20,373 nt of DNA from Actinomycetota bacterium (GTDB taxonomy: Bacteria; Actinomycetota; Actinomycetes; Nanopelagicales; Nanopelagicaceae), in contig CANBRH010000018.1 in the NCBI GenBank assembly GCA_947371865.1, positions 1 through 20,373 on the forward strand. Direction: 5' to 3'. Position 1 is the first letter of the stretch, and each line of letters starts with the position of its first letter. A program made the translations under genes and the position numbers. Shown piece by piece: positions 12,774 through 20,373 of this stretch. The notes under the pieces are model-generated. The model did no database searches. It saw only the letters and a program-made list of their open reading frames with translations, and was not told the DNA's origin.

Positions 12774-14447
12774 ATGTCAAAGAAACTTCCGGCTCGCAGC
12801 GAACGTCCTTGGTGGCGCGATGCGGTTACCTATCAGATTTATATTCGTTCCTTCGCAGATGCTAATGGCGATGGAAAAGGCGATGTCGAAGGTATTCGCT
12901 CTAAGTTGCCATATCTAAAGCAACTCGGTGTCGATGCCATCTGGATCACCCCTTGGTATCCGTCACCTCAAAACGATCACGGCTATGACGTCGCTGATTA
13001 CATGGATATCGAACCAGATTACGGAACGCTAGCTCAGGCTGAGCAATTGATTAAAGAAGCGCATGAACTTGGCATCAAGTTCATTGTCGATATCGTCCCT
13101 AACCATTCATCAGATCAGCACGCTTGGTTCCAAGATGCGCTTTATTCAGCACCCGGTTCGGTCGAGCGAAATCGCTACATCTTCCGTGATGGCAAGGGCG
13201 AGAACGGCGAACTGCCACCCAATAATTGGCAAGCAGTATTTGGTGGACCAGCCTGGCATCGCGTCACTGAAGCCAACGGCCGCCCCGGCCAGTGGTATTT
13301 ACATCTCTTCGCCGTCGAACAGCCAGATCTCAATTGGGAGAACCCAGAGGTTCGCGAACACTTCGAACAGGTCTTGAAGTTCTGGTTGGACCGCGGAGTA
13401 GATGGATTCCGCATTGACGTTGCCCATGGAATGGTGAAAGAAGAAGGTTTACCTGATATCACCACTGATCCAGAACTTCTGAAAGTACAAAAGATGCCGT
13501 ACTGGGATCAAGATGGCGTTCACGAAATTTATCGCGCTTGGCGCAAGATCTTGGACTCATATCCAGGAGATCGCATGGCAGTTGCCGAGGCTTGGGTGTC
13601 TCCAGAAAGTTTGCCGTTATATCTGCGCAATGATGAGTTGGCTAACTCGTTCAACTTTACTTTCTTGGATTCCAAATGGGATCGCAAAATTTTGAAGAAG
13701 AACATCAACACCTCTATAAAGAATCTCAAAGGTATTGATGCACCCTCATCGTGGGTATTTAACAATCACGATGTGACTCGTTCGGTCACGCGCTTTGATT
13801 TGGGACTTAAAGGTGGCGGAGTCAGCAACCCCAAAGAGCGTTTTGGAAAGACCAAAAAATTTGACGCTGTTCGAGGCGTCAAACGCGCTCGTGCAGGCGC
13901 AATGTTGATGTTGGCCCTCCCGGGTGGCGCATACATTTACCAAGGTGAAGAACTTGGCTTGCCAGAGGTAGTCGATATTCCTAAGGATCGTCTGACCGAT
14001 CCACGGTGGAAGATGAGCGGATATACCGATCCTGGTCGAGACGGTTGTCGCGTGCCGCTTCCTTGGGGTTCGACTGAAGCCGGCTCTTACGGTTTTTCAA
14101 CAAATGCCAACTTGGGCGCAACGGATTCTTGGCTACCTCAGCCAAAATGGTGGGGCACGTATGGTGCTGATCTCCAAGACACCGATGCCAAATCCACTTT
14201 GAATGTTTATCGCAAGGCTCTGGCCATTCGTAAGAGTGAAGAAGGTCTTGGCGATGGCAAGATGGAGTGGATCGATTTTGGCAAAAAGGCATTGGCATTT
14301 TCTCGTCCAGGTAAGTTTGTCTGCATTGTGAACTTTGGTAAAGCGATTAAATTACCTAAGGGCGCAGAAGTGCTTCATTCCAGTTCGCCACTGGATGGAA
14401 ACAAAATTCCGTCCGACACCACGGTCTGGCTACGGGCTAGCCTTTAA
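12774..14447 (+). CDS. Alpha-glucosidase, glycoside hydrolase family 13 (557 aa)
   Basis: A cytoplasmic enzyme (no signal peptide) expected to release glucose from maltose, isomaltose, sucrose or related alpha-glucosides. The four GH13 regions are present: DIVPNH (region I), VDGFRIDVAHG with the nucleophile Asp (II), MAVAEAWVSPE with the acid/base Glu (III) and FNNHDVTR with the transition-state Asp (IV). The start WWRDAVTYQIYIRSFADANGDGKGD is characteristic of oligo-1,6-glucosidase/alpha-glucosidase subfamilies (GH13_23, 30 and relatives). AAGGA lies 7 nt before the ATG. An MFS transporter begins 3 nt after the stop, so uptake and hydrolysis might be linked, but the transporter family does not suggest a sugar. 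Substrate specificity is not resolved. Confidence 0.92.
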   Translation: MSKKLPARSERPWWRDAVTYQIYIRSFADANGDGKGDVEGIRSKLPYLKQLGVDAIWITPWYPSPQNDHGYDVADYMDIEPDYGTLAQAEQLIKEAHELGIKFIVDIVPNHSSDQHAWFQDALYSAPGSVERNRYIFRDGKGENGELPPNNWQAVFGGPAWHRVTEANGRPGQWYLHLFAVEQPDLNWENPEVREHFEQVLKFWLDRGVDGFRIDVAHGMVKEEGLPDITTDPELLKVQKMPYWDQDGVHEIYRAWRKILDSYPGDRMAVAEAWVSPESLPLYLRNDELANSFNFTFLDSKWDRKILKKNINTSIKNLKGIDAPSSWVFNNHDVTRSVTRFDLGLKGGGVSNPKERFGKTKKFDAVRGVKRARAGAMLMLALPGGAYIYQGEELGLPEVVDIPKDRLTDPRWKMSGYTDPGRDGCRVPLPWGSTEAGSYGFSTNANLGATDSWLPQPKWWGTYGADLQDTDAKSTLNVYRKALAIRKSEEGLGDGKMEWIDFGKKALAFSRPGKFVCIVNFGKAIKLPKGAEVLHSSSPLDGNKIPSDTTVWLRASL

Positions 14448-14450
14448 TAC

Positions 14451-15704
14451 ATGAAGAAACTTCATCCGGCCTGGATCGCATTCGGGGTCACCTTTCTGAC
14501 TTTGATGGCCATGGCTGGATTTAGATCTGCTCCGTCGGTTCTCATCGTTCCGCTGGAAGATGCGTTTGGCTGGAGTCGCTCGACCATCTCGCTGGCACTC
14601 AGTATCAACGTCTTGCTCTATGGCCTTACGGCTCCGTTTGCCGCGGCTTTGATGGAGCGCTTTGGAATTCGCAAAGTCGTTATGTTGGCGCTCTCCACTG
14701 TTGCATCAGGCGCTCTGGGCACCGTTTGGATGACGCATCCATGGCACCTCATTGCATTGTGGGGCGTTGTCGTTGGTGTGGGTACTGGATCGATGGCGTT
14801 GGTCTTTGCTGCCAGCATCGCCAATCGTTGGTTTCTCGCCAAGAAAGGTCTGGTGCTGGGTGCCTTGACTGCGGCTGCGGCCACTGGTCAGTTGATCTTC
14901 TTACCTGGACTTTCCTCCCTTGCGGTGCACCACGGTTGGAAGTGGGTATCGATCACAGTTTCTCTTTCCGCCTTTGCGATGGTTCCGCTTGTGGCCATTG
15001 CTTTGAAGGAACATCCATCCTCAGCTGGCGTCACTCCTTATGGGGCTCCAGCAGATTATGAAGAACCCATACGCATTCAGAAGAATGCTGGTCGATTAGC
15101 AGTCACAACTTTGAAAGAAGCTTCAAAGAAGAGAGATTTTTGGTATCTAGTTGGATCCTTCTTTGTCTGCGGACTTTCAACAAGCGGGTTGGTGGGCACA
15201 CACTTTATTCCAGCCGCGCATGACCATGGAATGGCGGAAGTCACCGCCGCGTCATTGATGGCGATGATTGGTGTCTTCGACGTAATTGGAACCATATTTT
15301 CCGGTTGGCTAACCGATCGCGTAGATCCCCGCAAGTTACTCTTCTTTTACTACTTCCTTCGTGGACTTTCCCTCTTCTTACTTCCATCTATTCTATTTTC
15401 AACTCTTCATGCTTCTACACTCGTGTTCATTATTTTCTACGGACTTGATTGGGTCGCAACCGTTCCTCCAACGGTGGTTCTTTGTCGCAAAGTGTTGGGC
15501 TTAGAAAAAGGAACAGTTGTTTATGGCTGGGTATTTGCTGCTCATCAAATCGGAGGATCGATTGCGGCATTTGGCGCTGCGGTCCTGCGAGTCAAATTTG
15601 GTAATTATTCCAGCGCCTTTTACATAAGCGGAATTCTCTGTGTAATTACTTCCTATTTTGTTTTGCAGATTGGCAAGAAGAATGAGAAAGCGCTTGCCGC
15701 ATGA
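14451..15704 (+). CDS. MFS transporter, MCT/OFA-like (417 aa)
   Basis: A twelve-segment major facilitator protein. The start AWIAFGVTFLTLMAMAGFRSAPSVL and PLEDAFGWSRSTISLALSIN are typical of monocarboxylate/oxalate-formate-antiporter-like MFS proteins, as is MERFGIRKVVML in loop 2-3. A central hydrophilic loop (KEHPSSAGVTPYGAPADYEE to KEASKKRDFW) splits the two six-helix halves; the second half repeats with FSGWLTDRVDPRKLLFFYYF. The ATG lies 3 nt after the GH13 stop and lacks a Shine-Dalgarno. The stop codon overlaps the globin ATG (ATGA). The likely cargo is a small organic acid by family, but nothing in the sequence fixes it. Confidence 0.87.
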   Translation: MKKLHPAWIAFGVTFLTLMAMAGFRSAPSVLIVPLEDAFGWSRSTISLALSINVLLYGLTAPFAAALMERFGIRKVVMLALSTVASGALGTVWMTHPWHLIALWGVVVGVGTGSMALVFAASIANRWFLAKKGLVLGALTAAAATGQLIFLPGLSSLAVHHGWKWVSITVSLSAFAMVPLVAIALKEHPSSAGVTPYGAPADYEEPIRIQKNAGRLAVTTLKEASKKRDFWYLVGSFFVCGLSTSGLVGTHFIPAAHDHGMAEVTAASLMAMIGVFDVIGTIFSGWLTDRVDPRKLLFFYYFLRGLSLFLLPSILFSTLHASTLVFIIFYGLDWVATVPPTVVLCRKVLGLEKGTVVYGWVFAAHQIGGSIAAFGAAVLRVKFGNYSSAFYISGILCVITSYFVLQIGKKNEKALAA

Positions 15705-16084
15705 GTGAAGAGTTAACTTTCTATGACAAAGTCGGCGGACACGAAACATTTGTAGCCATCGCAGATAATTTCTACGACAACTTGGTAAATGAACCTCTTC
15801 TCTATGCGATGTATCCCAAGAAGGATATGGATGGGGCCAAAGAGCGTCTCCGTCTTTTTCTTGAACAATATTGGGGCGGACCAACGACGTATTCCGATAC
15901 TCGAGGCCATCCTCGTCTACGCATGAGACATGCGGGGTTTAGCATCGGCGAGGCAGAGAAGGAAGCGTGGTTGCGTTGTGCGCACTCGGCGATTATTGAT
16001 CTTGAGGCCGAGGAAGCACTCAAAGAAGAGCTTTGGACATATTTTCAGTACGCAGCCCACTCCATGATGAATCAGGGCGAGTAA
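15701..16084 (+). CDS. glbO: Truncated hemoglobin, group II (GlbO-like, 127 aa)
   Basis: A 2-on-2 globin that binds heme and O2. LTFYDKVGGHETFVAIADNFYDNLV carries the B-helix tyrosine; LFLEQYWGGPTTYSDTRGHP is the strongly conserved E-helix region of group II; RMRHAGFSIGEAEKEAWL contains the proximal His (F8) and AWL the Trp of G8. Actinobacterial GlbO proteins share nearly the same QYWGGP-TYSD-RGHPRLRMRH segment. Proposed roles are oxygen handling and defence against reactive oxygen or nitric oxide. It begins inside the last codons of the MFS gene (ATGA overlap) and its stop faces the convergent ABC permease stop 3 nt away. Confidence 0.95.
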   Translation: MSEELTFYDKVGGHETFVAIADNFYDNLVNEPLLYAMYPKKDMDGAKERLRLFLEQYWGGPTTYSDTRGHPRLRMRHAGFSIGEAEKEAWLRCAHSAIIDLEAEEALKEELWTYFQYAAHSMMNQGE

Positions 16085-16087
16085 CGT

Positions 16088-17686
16088 CTAGCCAACAGCG
16101 GTATCGCGGCGCTTAAAGCCGTAGAGGCCAATCGCGGCCAAGATAAATGCGATGGCCAAAAGTTGAAGATTCTCACCCGTTCTGGGGGTAGCTGCTGGCG
16201 CAAAAGCCATGTGGTGCAGGAATGAGGTATCTAGAATCCAGTGGCTTAATTTCAAGGAGGATCCGATAAGTTCCATCAGGAAACTCCAGGCCAGCAGGGA
16301 TTGGCCAGTAATGCTCGTTGCCCGAGGAAAGAATCCAAAGACCACCAACGTGACTCCAAAGAGCACCAGGGCGCTGGGAACCATGTTAAAACCAGCCAAG
16401 AGTGCATCCTTAAGGGAAAGTGTGCCACTACGCAGACTTGACCCAGAGAAGGCTCCGATGCCCGCCGCGGCGGCGATGACGACAATTCCGACAGCGCTCG
16501 TTGCGACTCGGGTGAGAAAGACTTGATTGCGTGATTTGGGTGAAACCAATAAATGATCGATGAATCCTTCACTCTCTTGTTCGCGCAGCGCTGCGGCTTG
16601 GGAGTTAGCCGCAAACATCAACCCCGAGGCCAACATGAGAAAGATGATCCCGAAAAAAAGTTCGCTTATCTTGGAGATGCCCAGAGCGCCGACCGTGGTT
16701 TGAATTGCCGACGAACTAGAGAAGGCTTGAGTTGCGCCGTGAGCAACTAATCCAAAGGCGAAGGAAAGGAAGAAGAACCCTGCCGCCCAGCTGAGAATAT
16801 TCAATCCTTGCAGTTTCAGCCAAAGTTTCGGAATTGAAGTTATTGCTCGACCACCGCGGTTGCTGATTCTTTCGGGGATGAGGCTGGCGCCCATATCGCG
16901 CTTGCCGCTGAGAGCGATAGCGCTCGCGGTCAGAACAATTGTGGTAACCAAAACCGGAAGAAGTCCCAACCATCGCGAATGCGTAAGGGGAGCAGCCTGA
17001 TTGATCCAACCCAAAGGAGAAAGCCAATGCATCCAGGCAATCGAGGGGGACGAGTCGGCTATGGCACGAATGAGAAAGGAGAGACCAATGACCAAACCAG
17101 TGATGGTCGATGCACTTCGCCGGTTATTTACCAATTGCGACGCCAGCGAGCCAACCCCAGCAAAAAGATATCCGGATGAAACTAATGTGAGAGCATAAAA
17201 GAGTCCTGCGGGTACTGAATAATTTTTAGAGATAAGAGATGTCGCCGTCAGCAAGATTGCAGATACAACTAATGTGATGTTGAGAGTTAAGTAGATTCCG
17301 CGGATCGTAGCCAAGGTTGCGTGCCGTTTGGTGGTGGGGGAGGAGACCAAGATTTCCCATTGTCCCGAGTCTTCATTCCCACGAAGCGCCTTTGTTGCAG
17401 TGAGCCCAGCCCAGATTCCAATGATCAAAGGCAGAATTGCCAAGGTTCGAAATGCGGTAAATCCAGAAACGGTTTCTAACGAACGCGCCGGACCGAATAC
17501 TGCAGCAATACCAGCATCGTGTGAGAACGATGCCGATAGGCGCAGCCGATCAGTCAAGGTCGGATAAGCGCTTCGGTATCCGTAGAGGGCCGAAATTGTG
17601 ACAATTCCAGTCATCCAACCCAGAACCGCAGCGACTTTCCGCCGTTCTTTAATCGTATGTACGGTGATTACAAAGCCGGTGCGCAT
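16088..17686 (-). CDS. ABC-2 type exporter permease, double-length (532 aa)
   Basis: A membrane protein with about twelve predicted segments in two similar halves, each with a first segment, a long loop and five clustered segments; examples are AAVLGWMTGIVTISALYGYR, LAILPLIIGIWAGLTA, SAILLTATSLI, and in the second half SWAAGFFFLSFAFGLVA and GIIFLMLASGLMFAAN. The elements ALRGNEDSGQWEILVSSPTT and AALREQESEGFIDHLLVSPK are equivalent cytoplasmic loops in the two halves, which shows an internal duplication. Such proteins are often annotated as exporters of polyketide antibiotics. It starts 2 nt after the stop of the ATPase gene on the same strand, so they form one transporter. The substrate is unknown. 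Confidence 0.87.
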   Translation of the reverse strand: MRTGFVITVHTIKERRKVAAVLGWMTGIVTISALYGYRSAYPTLTDRLRLSASFSHDAGIAAVFGPARSLETVSGFTAFRTLAILPLIIGIWAGLTATKALRGNEDSGQWEILVSSPTTKRHATLATIRGIYLTLNITLVVSAILLTATSLISKNYSVPAGLFYALTLVSSGYLFAGVGSLASQLVNNRRSASTITGLVIGLSFLIRAIADSSPSIAWMHWLSPLGWINQAAPLTHSRWLGLLPVLVTTIVLTASAIALSGKRDMGASLIPERISNRGGRAITSIPKLWLKLQGLNILSWAAGFFFLSFAFGLVAHGATQAFSSSSAIQTTVGALGISKISELFFGIIFLMLASGLMFAANSQAAALREQESEGFIDHLLVSPKSRNQVFLTRVATSAVGIVVIAAAAGIGAFSGSSLRSGTLSLKDALLAGFNMVPSALVLFGVTLVVFGFFPRATSITGQSLLAWSFLMELIGSSLKLSHWILDTSFLHHMAFAPAATPRTGENLQLLAIAFILAAIGLYGFKRRDTAVG

Positions 17687-17688
17687 GC

Positions 17689-18564
17689 TTAATTTCCGTA
17701 ATGGGAGAGGAAGATTTCTTCCAAGGAGGCTTCGTGGCAGACCAATTTGGCGACATTTGAAGTCGCTAACAACTGCAAAAGAGCTGTTGGTTTTCCAGCA
17801 AGTTCGCAGGTCACTCGATGGCCTTCAACTACTACGCGCTTTACGTTCTCAACTTTGCTGAGATCGATTGGCGCACCTTCAAAAGTAATTTGATACGTCA
17901 GGGCCGAAAGATGGCGCATCTCTTCCAAAGTGCCGACTTCGATTAATTCGCCAGTTCGCAGCAGACCTACAAGATCGCACAAGACCTCGACTTCACTCAA
18001 GGTGTGAGAGGAGAGAAAGATTGTTTGGCCTCGCTCTTTCGCCTCGAGTACAACGCTTCGGAATACTTCTTGCATTAGGGGATCAAGGCCACTTGTGGGT
18101 TCATCAAGCAGGAGAACATCGGCGCGAGTAGAAAGTCCGGACACAAGCAATAACTTCTGGCGATTGCCTTTTGAATATGCTCGAACTTTTTTGGAAGGAT
18201 CAAGTTGAAAGCGCTCCATTAAGTTGGTGCGGTACCCCAAGTCGACATCGCCATGCAATGAGCTAAGGAGATCTAAAGTTTGTTGTCCAGTAAGAGACCC
18301 CCACAAATTTGATTCGCCCGGCACATATGCCAATTTTTTGTGAATCTCTTCTGGTTTGCCGGTGCAATCAAGACCAAAGATTTCGGCTCGGCCGAACGTC
18401 GGCTTGATTAACCCAAGCATCATTCGAATTGTTGTGGTTTTGCCCGCACCATTTGGCCCAAGGAATCCGAAAACATCGCCAGGCTGAATTTCTAGATTGA
18501 GATTGTGAACTGCATCCTTATCGCCGTAGGTCTTGGTAAGTCCTTCGGTCTTAATAATTGCCAT
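17689..18564 (-). CDS. ABC-2 exporter ATPase subunit (291 aa)
   Basis: The motor of the exporter encoded with the downstream permease. Walker A is GPNGAGKTT, Walker B is VLLLDEPTSGLDP, and the H-loop is FLSSHTLSEVE. The signature is YSKGNRQK rather than LSGGQ, a variant common in this drug/lantibiotic-export type group. PGESNLWGSLTGQQTLDLL follows the Q-loop. A C-terminal domain of about 75 residues (LTYQITFEGAPIDLSKVENV onward) is of the type found in NatA/DrrA-like ATPases. The ATG lies 6 nt after TAGAGT (18576-18571), and the first three bases of that hexamer are the stop codon of the MscS gene, so an internal leaderless promoter is possible. Confidence 0.92.
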   Translation of the reverse strand: MAIIKTEGLTKTYGDKDAVHNLNLEIQPGDVFGFLGPNGAGKTTTIRMMLGLIKPTFGRAEIFGLDCTGKPEEIHKKLAYVPGESNLWGSLTGQQTLDLLSSLHGDVDLGYRTNLMERFQLDPSKKVRAYSKGNRQKLLLVSGLSTRADVLLLDEPTSGLDPLMQEVFRSVVLEAKERGQTIFLSSHTLSEVEVLCDLVGLLRTGELIEVGTLEEMRHLSALTYQITFEGAPIDLSKVENVKRVVVEGHRVTCELAGKPTALLQLLATSNVAKLVCHEASLEEIFLSHYGN

Positions 18565-18573
18565 ATCAAAACT

Positions 18574-19131
18574 CTAGTGCTTGGGTTGAGAACGGTTACC
18601 TATCTTTAATATCTCACCATTGCGTATGTACCAAAGCGTGCCATCCCCAGCGCGAACAGTGGTGATGCGCAGACCGACGGATTCTATTTTTCCTTGAACA
18701 TCCAGAACTTCGACATCGTCTCCAACGCCGTATTGATCTTCAATCAACATGAAGATTCCAGCCAAAACATCTCTGACGATTGTTTGAGCGCCAAGACCCA
18801 AAGCAACGCCAATGACCCCAGCCGAAGCAATGAGCGGGCCAAGGTTGAGGCCGAATTCGCTGAGAACCATGGTCGTGGTGATGAGCAGAATGGCAGCGTT
18901 CATGGCAGAACGCAGAACAGTGCCTGCAGTTTTGGCTCGTTCCTTTTGGCGGACCCCGCCGCGCCGAGGGCCGGGAACAAGGTCAGTCTCAGCCAGGCGA
19001 TTCATGGCTTTTGTGATGGCTCGTGAGCCTAACTTTTGGGCTACAAGGGCTAGCGCCAAGATGGCCAGTATGTGCAAAGGGGCGCCGCTGAACCAGTCAT
19101 AGGCCTTATGGATGTTCGAATTGATGGTCAT
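18574..19131 (-). CDS. MscS-family mechanosensitive channel, short form (185 aa)
   Basis: A small-conductance mechanosensitive channel protein that would release solutes under hypo-osmotic shock. The pore helix region is LGPLIASAGVIGVALGLGAQTIVRDVLAGIF, the TM3 signature with the Ala/Gly packing pattern, followed by the beta domain YGVGDDVEVLDVQGKIESVGLRITTVRAGDGTLWYIRNGEIL. One membrane segment (LHILAILALALVAQKLG) and another (AAILLITTTMVLSEF) precede the pore. The protein ends shortly after the beta domain (IGNRSQPKH), so the usual C-terminal alpha/beta domain is missing. Short MscS forms of this type are common in actinobacteria. A TACGCT hexamer is 9 nt before the ATG. Confidence 0.92.
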   Translation of the reverse strand: MTINSNIHKAYDWFSGAPLHILAILALALVAQKLGSRAITKAMNRLAETDLVPGPRRGGVRQKERAKTAGTVLRSAMNAAILLITTTMVLSEFGLNLGPLIASAGVIGVALGLGAQTIVRDVLAGIFMLIEDQYGVGDDVEVLDVQGKIESVGLRITTVRAGDGTLWYIRNGEILKIGNRSQPKH

Positions 19132-19277
19132 GATGAAATTAGCGTAGCCATTTCACCCAAAGTTCAGAGGTGCGGCACAGCGAATTCGCCGTGAAATACC
19201 GCGATATTTGCCAGGGGTAGGGCAAGATTTACCCGACAGCACGAGCCACGCGCTGCCAAACAGGGGAGCCCAATTCA
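19132..19277. other. Intergenic region between the divergent MscS and HNH genes
   Basis: This 146-bp stretch must hold both promoters. I see a possible -10 for the MscS side (TACGCT, read on minus at 19146-19141) and the HNH ribosome site GGGGAG near 19263-19268, but no convincing -35 boxes, operators or RNA gene. Confidence 0.4.
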
Positions 19278-19808
19278 GTGCCAAATACTTTGGTCCTGAA
19301 CGCCACCTACGAGCCACTAGGTGTCGTTTCGGAAAGACGAGCGCTAATCCTCGTCTTAAACAATCGCGCTATTAGCGTGGAAGATTCTGAGACCGTGCTT
19401 CATTATGCCGGCGGCCAGGTCACACTTCCGGCCGTCATTCGCCTCGTCAAATTCGTACGCATCCCATACCGACATTCGGTCCCACTCTCTCGCCGTGCAA
19501 TTTTTGCGCGCGATGGCGGACGTTGTGTGTACTGCTCGGCTCCGGCGACTTCTATTGATCATGTCATTCCGCGCAGTCGTGGTGGCGGACACAACTGGGA
19601 AAATGTTGTCTCGGCTTGCCACAAATGTAATCATCTCAAAGCTGATAAATTCTTAAAGGAAATCGGTTGGCGTCTGCGCTCGCTCCCTCGTGAACCCGTC
19701 GGTGCTGCGTGGCGGATTCTGGGTACGGGCCGGCCTGATTCCAAATGGATCGCATATTTATCGCCGTATGGAGTCGATCCGTACCTGCCAAATTCAGCTT
19801 CGGCGTAG
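19278..19808 (+). CDS. HNH endonuclease family protein (176 aa)
   Basis: An HNH nuclease-fold protein. The N-terminal part (TLVLNATYEPLGVVSERRAL, then LVKFVRIPYRHSVPLSRRAIFARD) is typical of a widely conserved actinobacterial group. The HNH core is GGRCVYCSAPATSIDHVIPR, then SRGGGHNWENVVSACHKCNHLKAD, with two CxxC zinc pairs and the catalytic His of DHVIP. The rest (GWRLRSLPREPVGAAWRILG) is family-specific. It is not near restriction or phage genes, so a housekeeping DNA transaction is more likely than a mobile element, but the function is unknown. The GTG start has GGGGAG 9 nt upstream. Confidence 0.92.
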   Translation: MPNTLVLNATYEPLGVVSERRALILVLNNRAISVEDSETVLHYAGGQVTLPAVIRLVKFVRIPYRHSVPLSRRAIFARDGGRCVYCSAPATSIDHVIPRSRGGGHNWENVVSACHKCNHLKADKFLKEIGWRLRSLPREPVGAAWRILGTGRPDSKWIAYLSPYGVDPYLPNSASA

Positions 19809-19839
19809 CCACTCTTATTTATCTAATAGACTTTCGACC

Positions 19840-20043
19840 ATGTTGTTACCTTCACTTGTTTCCGCTTTGCATAGTGCCGTTCAAGAAGACGGGTCGCACC
19901 CTGGCAAAGGGCTTGAGGCATGGCAGACCGTTCTTTACTTTATCGTCGCACCGATCGCGCTTTTTGCCGGCATCTCAATAATTGCTTTGGCGACATCGGG
20001 TGACCGCAAAAAAACTCCAGGTTCACTTACTCACATCGACTAG
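19840..20043 (+). CDS. Small single-pass membrane protein (67 aa), unknown function
   Basis: The protein has a short N-terminal segment (LLPSLVSALHSAVQEDGS), then a clear membrane helix around WQTVLYFIVAPIALFAGISIIALA, and a short basic/polar tail (SGDRKKTPGSLTHID). The orientation should put the charged tail in the cytoplasm. The true start is ATG 19840; the frame is open from 19690, but that part overlaps the HNH gene. TAGACT (19827-19832) lies 7 nt before the ATG with no Shine-Dalgarno, so a leaderless transcript is likely. It converges with the aminopeptidase gene, with 3 nt between stops. Similar small membrane proteins are found in this position in other actinobacteria as I recall, without a known role. 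Confidence 0.72.
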   Translation: MLLPSLVSALHSAVQEDGSHPGKGLEAWQTVLYFIVAPIALFAGISIIALATSGDRKKTPGSLTHID

Positions 20044-20046
20044 TTC

Positions 20047-20373
20047 TTAAGCATCCTTTGCTTGAGCCAGTAAGTCTCTTTCCAGGGTATCTGTACCTTC
20101 TGCAATATATCTACGAAGCCCTGCAGGGGCGTCAACATTCGACATTAACCAATTGCGCGCCTTGTCCAAAGTAGCTTGAGTATTGATGAACTTTGGAAAA
20201 GCTGCGGTGACAAATTGATTGGCGACTTCATAAGATTTTTCATTCCAGTAGGCAAGTAGGCAATCGAAAAATTTGTCCACGTACTCCGCCAACAAATCAC
20301 GATGTGCTGCACGCTGGAAACCCCGAAGATTTGCCGCTCGGAATGAGATTGAAAGATCGTCTCCCATCAGTTG
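20047..20373 (-). CDS. pepN: Aminopeptidase N (M1 family), C-terminal part, cut by window edge
   Basis: The frame is open from the right edge to a TAA at 20047, giving about 108 residues. The helical sequence (FRAANLRGFQRAAHRDLLAE, YVDKFFDCLLAYWNEKSYEV, NWLMSNVDAPAGLRRYIAEG, DTLERDLLAQ) matches the end of the ERAP1_C-like helical domain of actinobacterial M1 aminopeptidases, including the LRR-(I/V)-x-E-x-x-D-x-L-x-R-x-L-x-AQ ending. The zinc-binding HExxH part lies beyond the window, so the call rests on the C-terminal pattern alone. M1 aminopeptidases cleave N-terminal residues from peptides in the cytoplasm. Confidence 0.72.
   Translation of the reverse strand, partial: QLMGDDLSISFRAANLRGFQRAAHRDLLAEYVDKFFDCLLAYWNEKSYEVANQFVTAAFPKFINTQATLDKARNWLMSNVDAPAGLRRYIAEGTDTLERDLLAQAKDA

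Noticed and set aside
19278..19808. Mobile element or restriction cassette around the HNH gene
   Set aside because: No integrase, terminal repeats, methylase or codon break is visible; the neighbours are housekeeping genes.

Overview
The window looks like a chromosomal segment of an actinobacterium (Actinomycetota) with modest GC, roughly half by eye. The signs are actinobacterial-type proteins (group II truncated globin, EttA at 555 residues, a paired RHH/DUF4097 operon, an actinobacterial-type HNH protein, the tail of aminopeptidase N), 11-nt-spaced PHO boxes of the Streptomyces PhoP type, and many genes whose start codon lies 6-7 nt after a TANNNT-like -10 box without a Shine-Dalgarno, as expected for leaderless mRNAs. 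Gene spacing is tight, with many 1-4 nt overlaps. A streamlined freshwater lineage such as Nanopelagicales (acI) is my guess, not proven. No phage, transposon, CRISPR or rRNA is visible.

Layout. 1-1105 (minus): VOC protein, YCII protein, a 46-aa DUF2256 zinc-ribbon-like protein and the start of a cryptochrome/photolyase-family gene overlapping it by 1 nt. 1183-2911 (minus): tRNA-Lys(CUU), PII protein, inorganic pyrophosphatase, tRNA-His(GUG) and oligoribonuclease. 2975-7314 (plus): high-affinity phosphate uptake. One PHO box drives pstC-pstA-pstB and a second drives pstS, which ends at a strong intrinsic terminator. There is no phoU here.

7325-10023: a metalloid-type module. A leaderless arsR faces an ArsP-like permease with four Cys-Cys pairs at its N terminus, and the shared promoter carries two near-identical operators. 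The same operator core recurs in the promoter of the next operon, a ribbon-helix-helix (HicB-like) protein plus a DUF4097 repeat protein. This suggests all these genes may share a regulator, and it is the most interesting part of the window.

10072-10592 (minus): half-size TauE/SafE protein and tRNA-Arg(UCU). 10675-16084 (plus): ettA, a hotdog thioesterase, a GH13 alpha-glucosidase, an MFS transporter and a truncated globin, nearly without gaps. 16088-19131 (minus): ABC-2 exporter permease and ATPase, and a small MscS-type channel. 19278-20043 (plus): an HNH protein and a 67-aa membrane protein. The window ends in the 3' part of a minus-strand aminopeptidase N gene.
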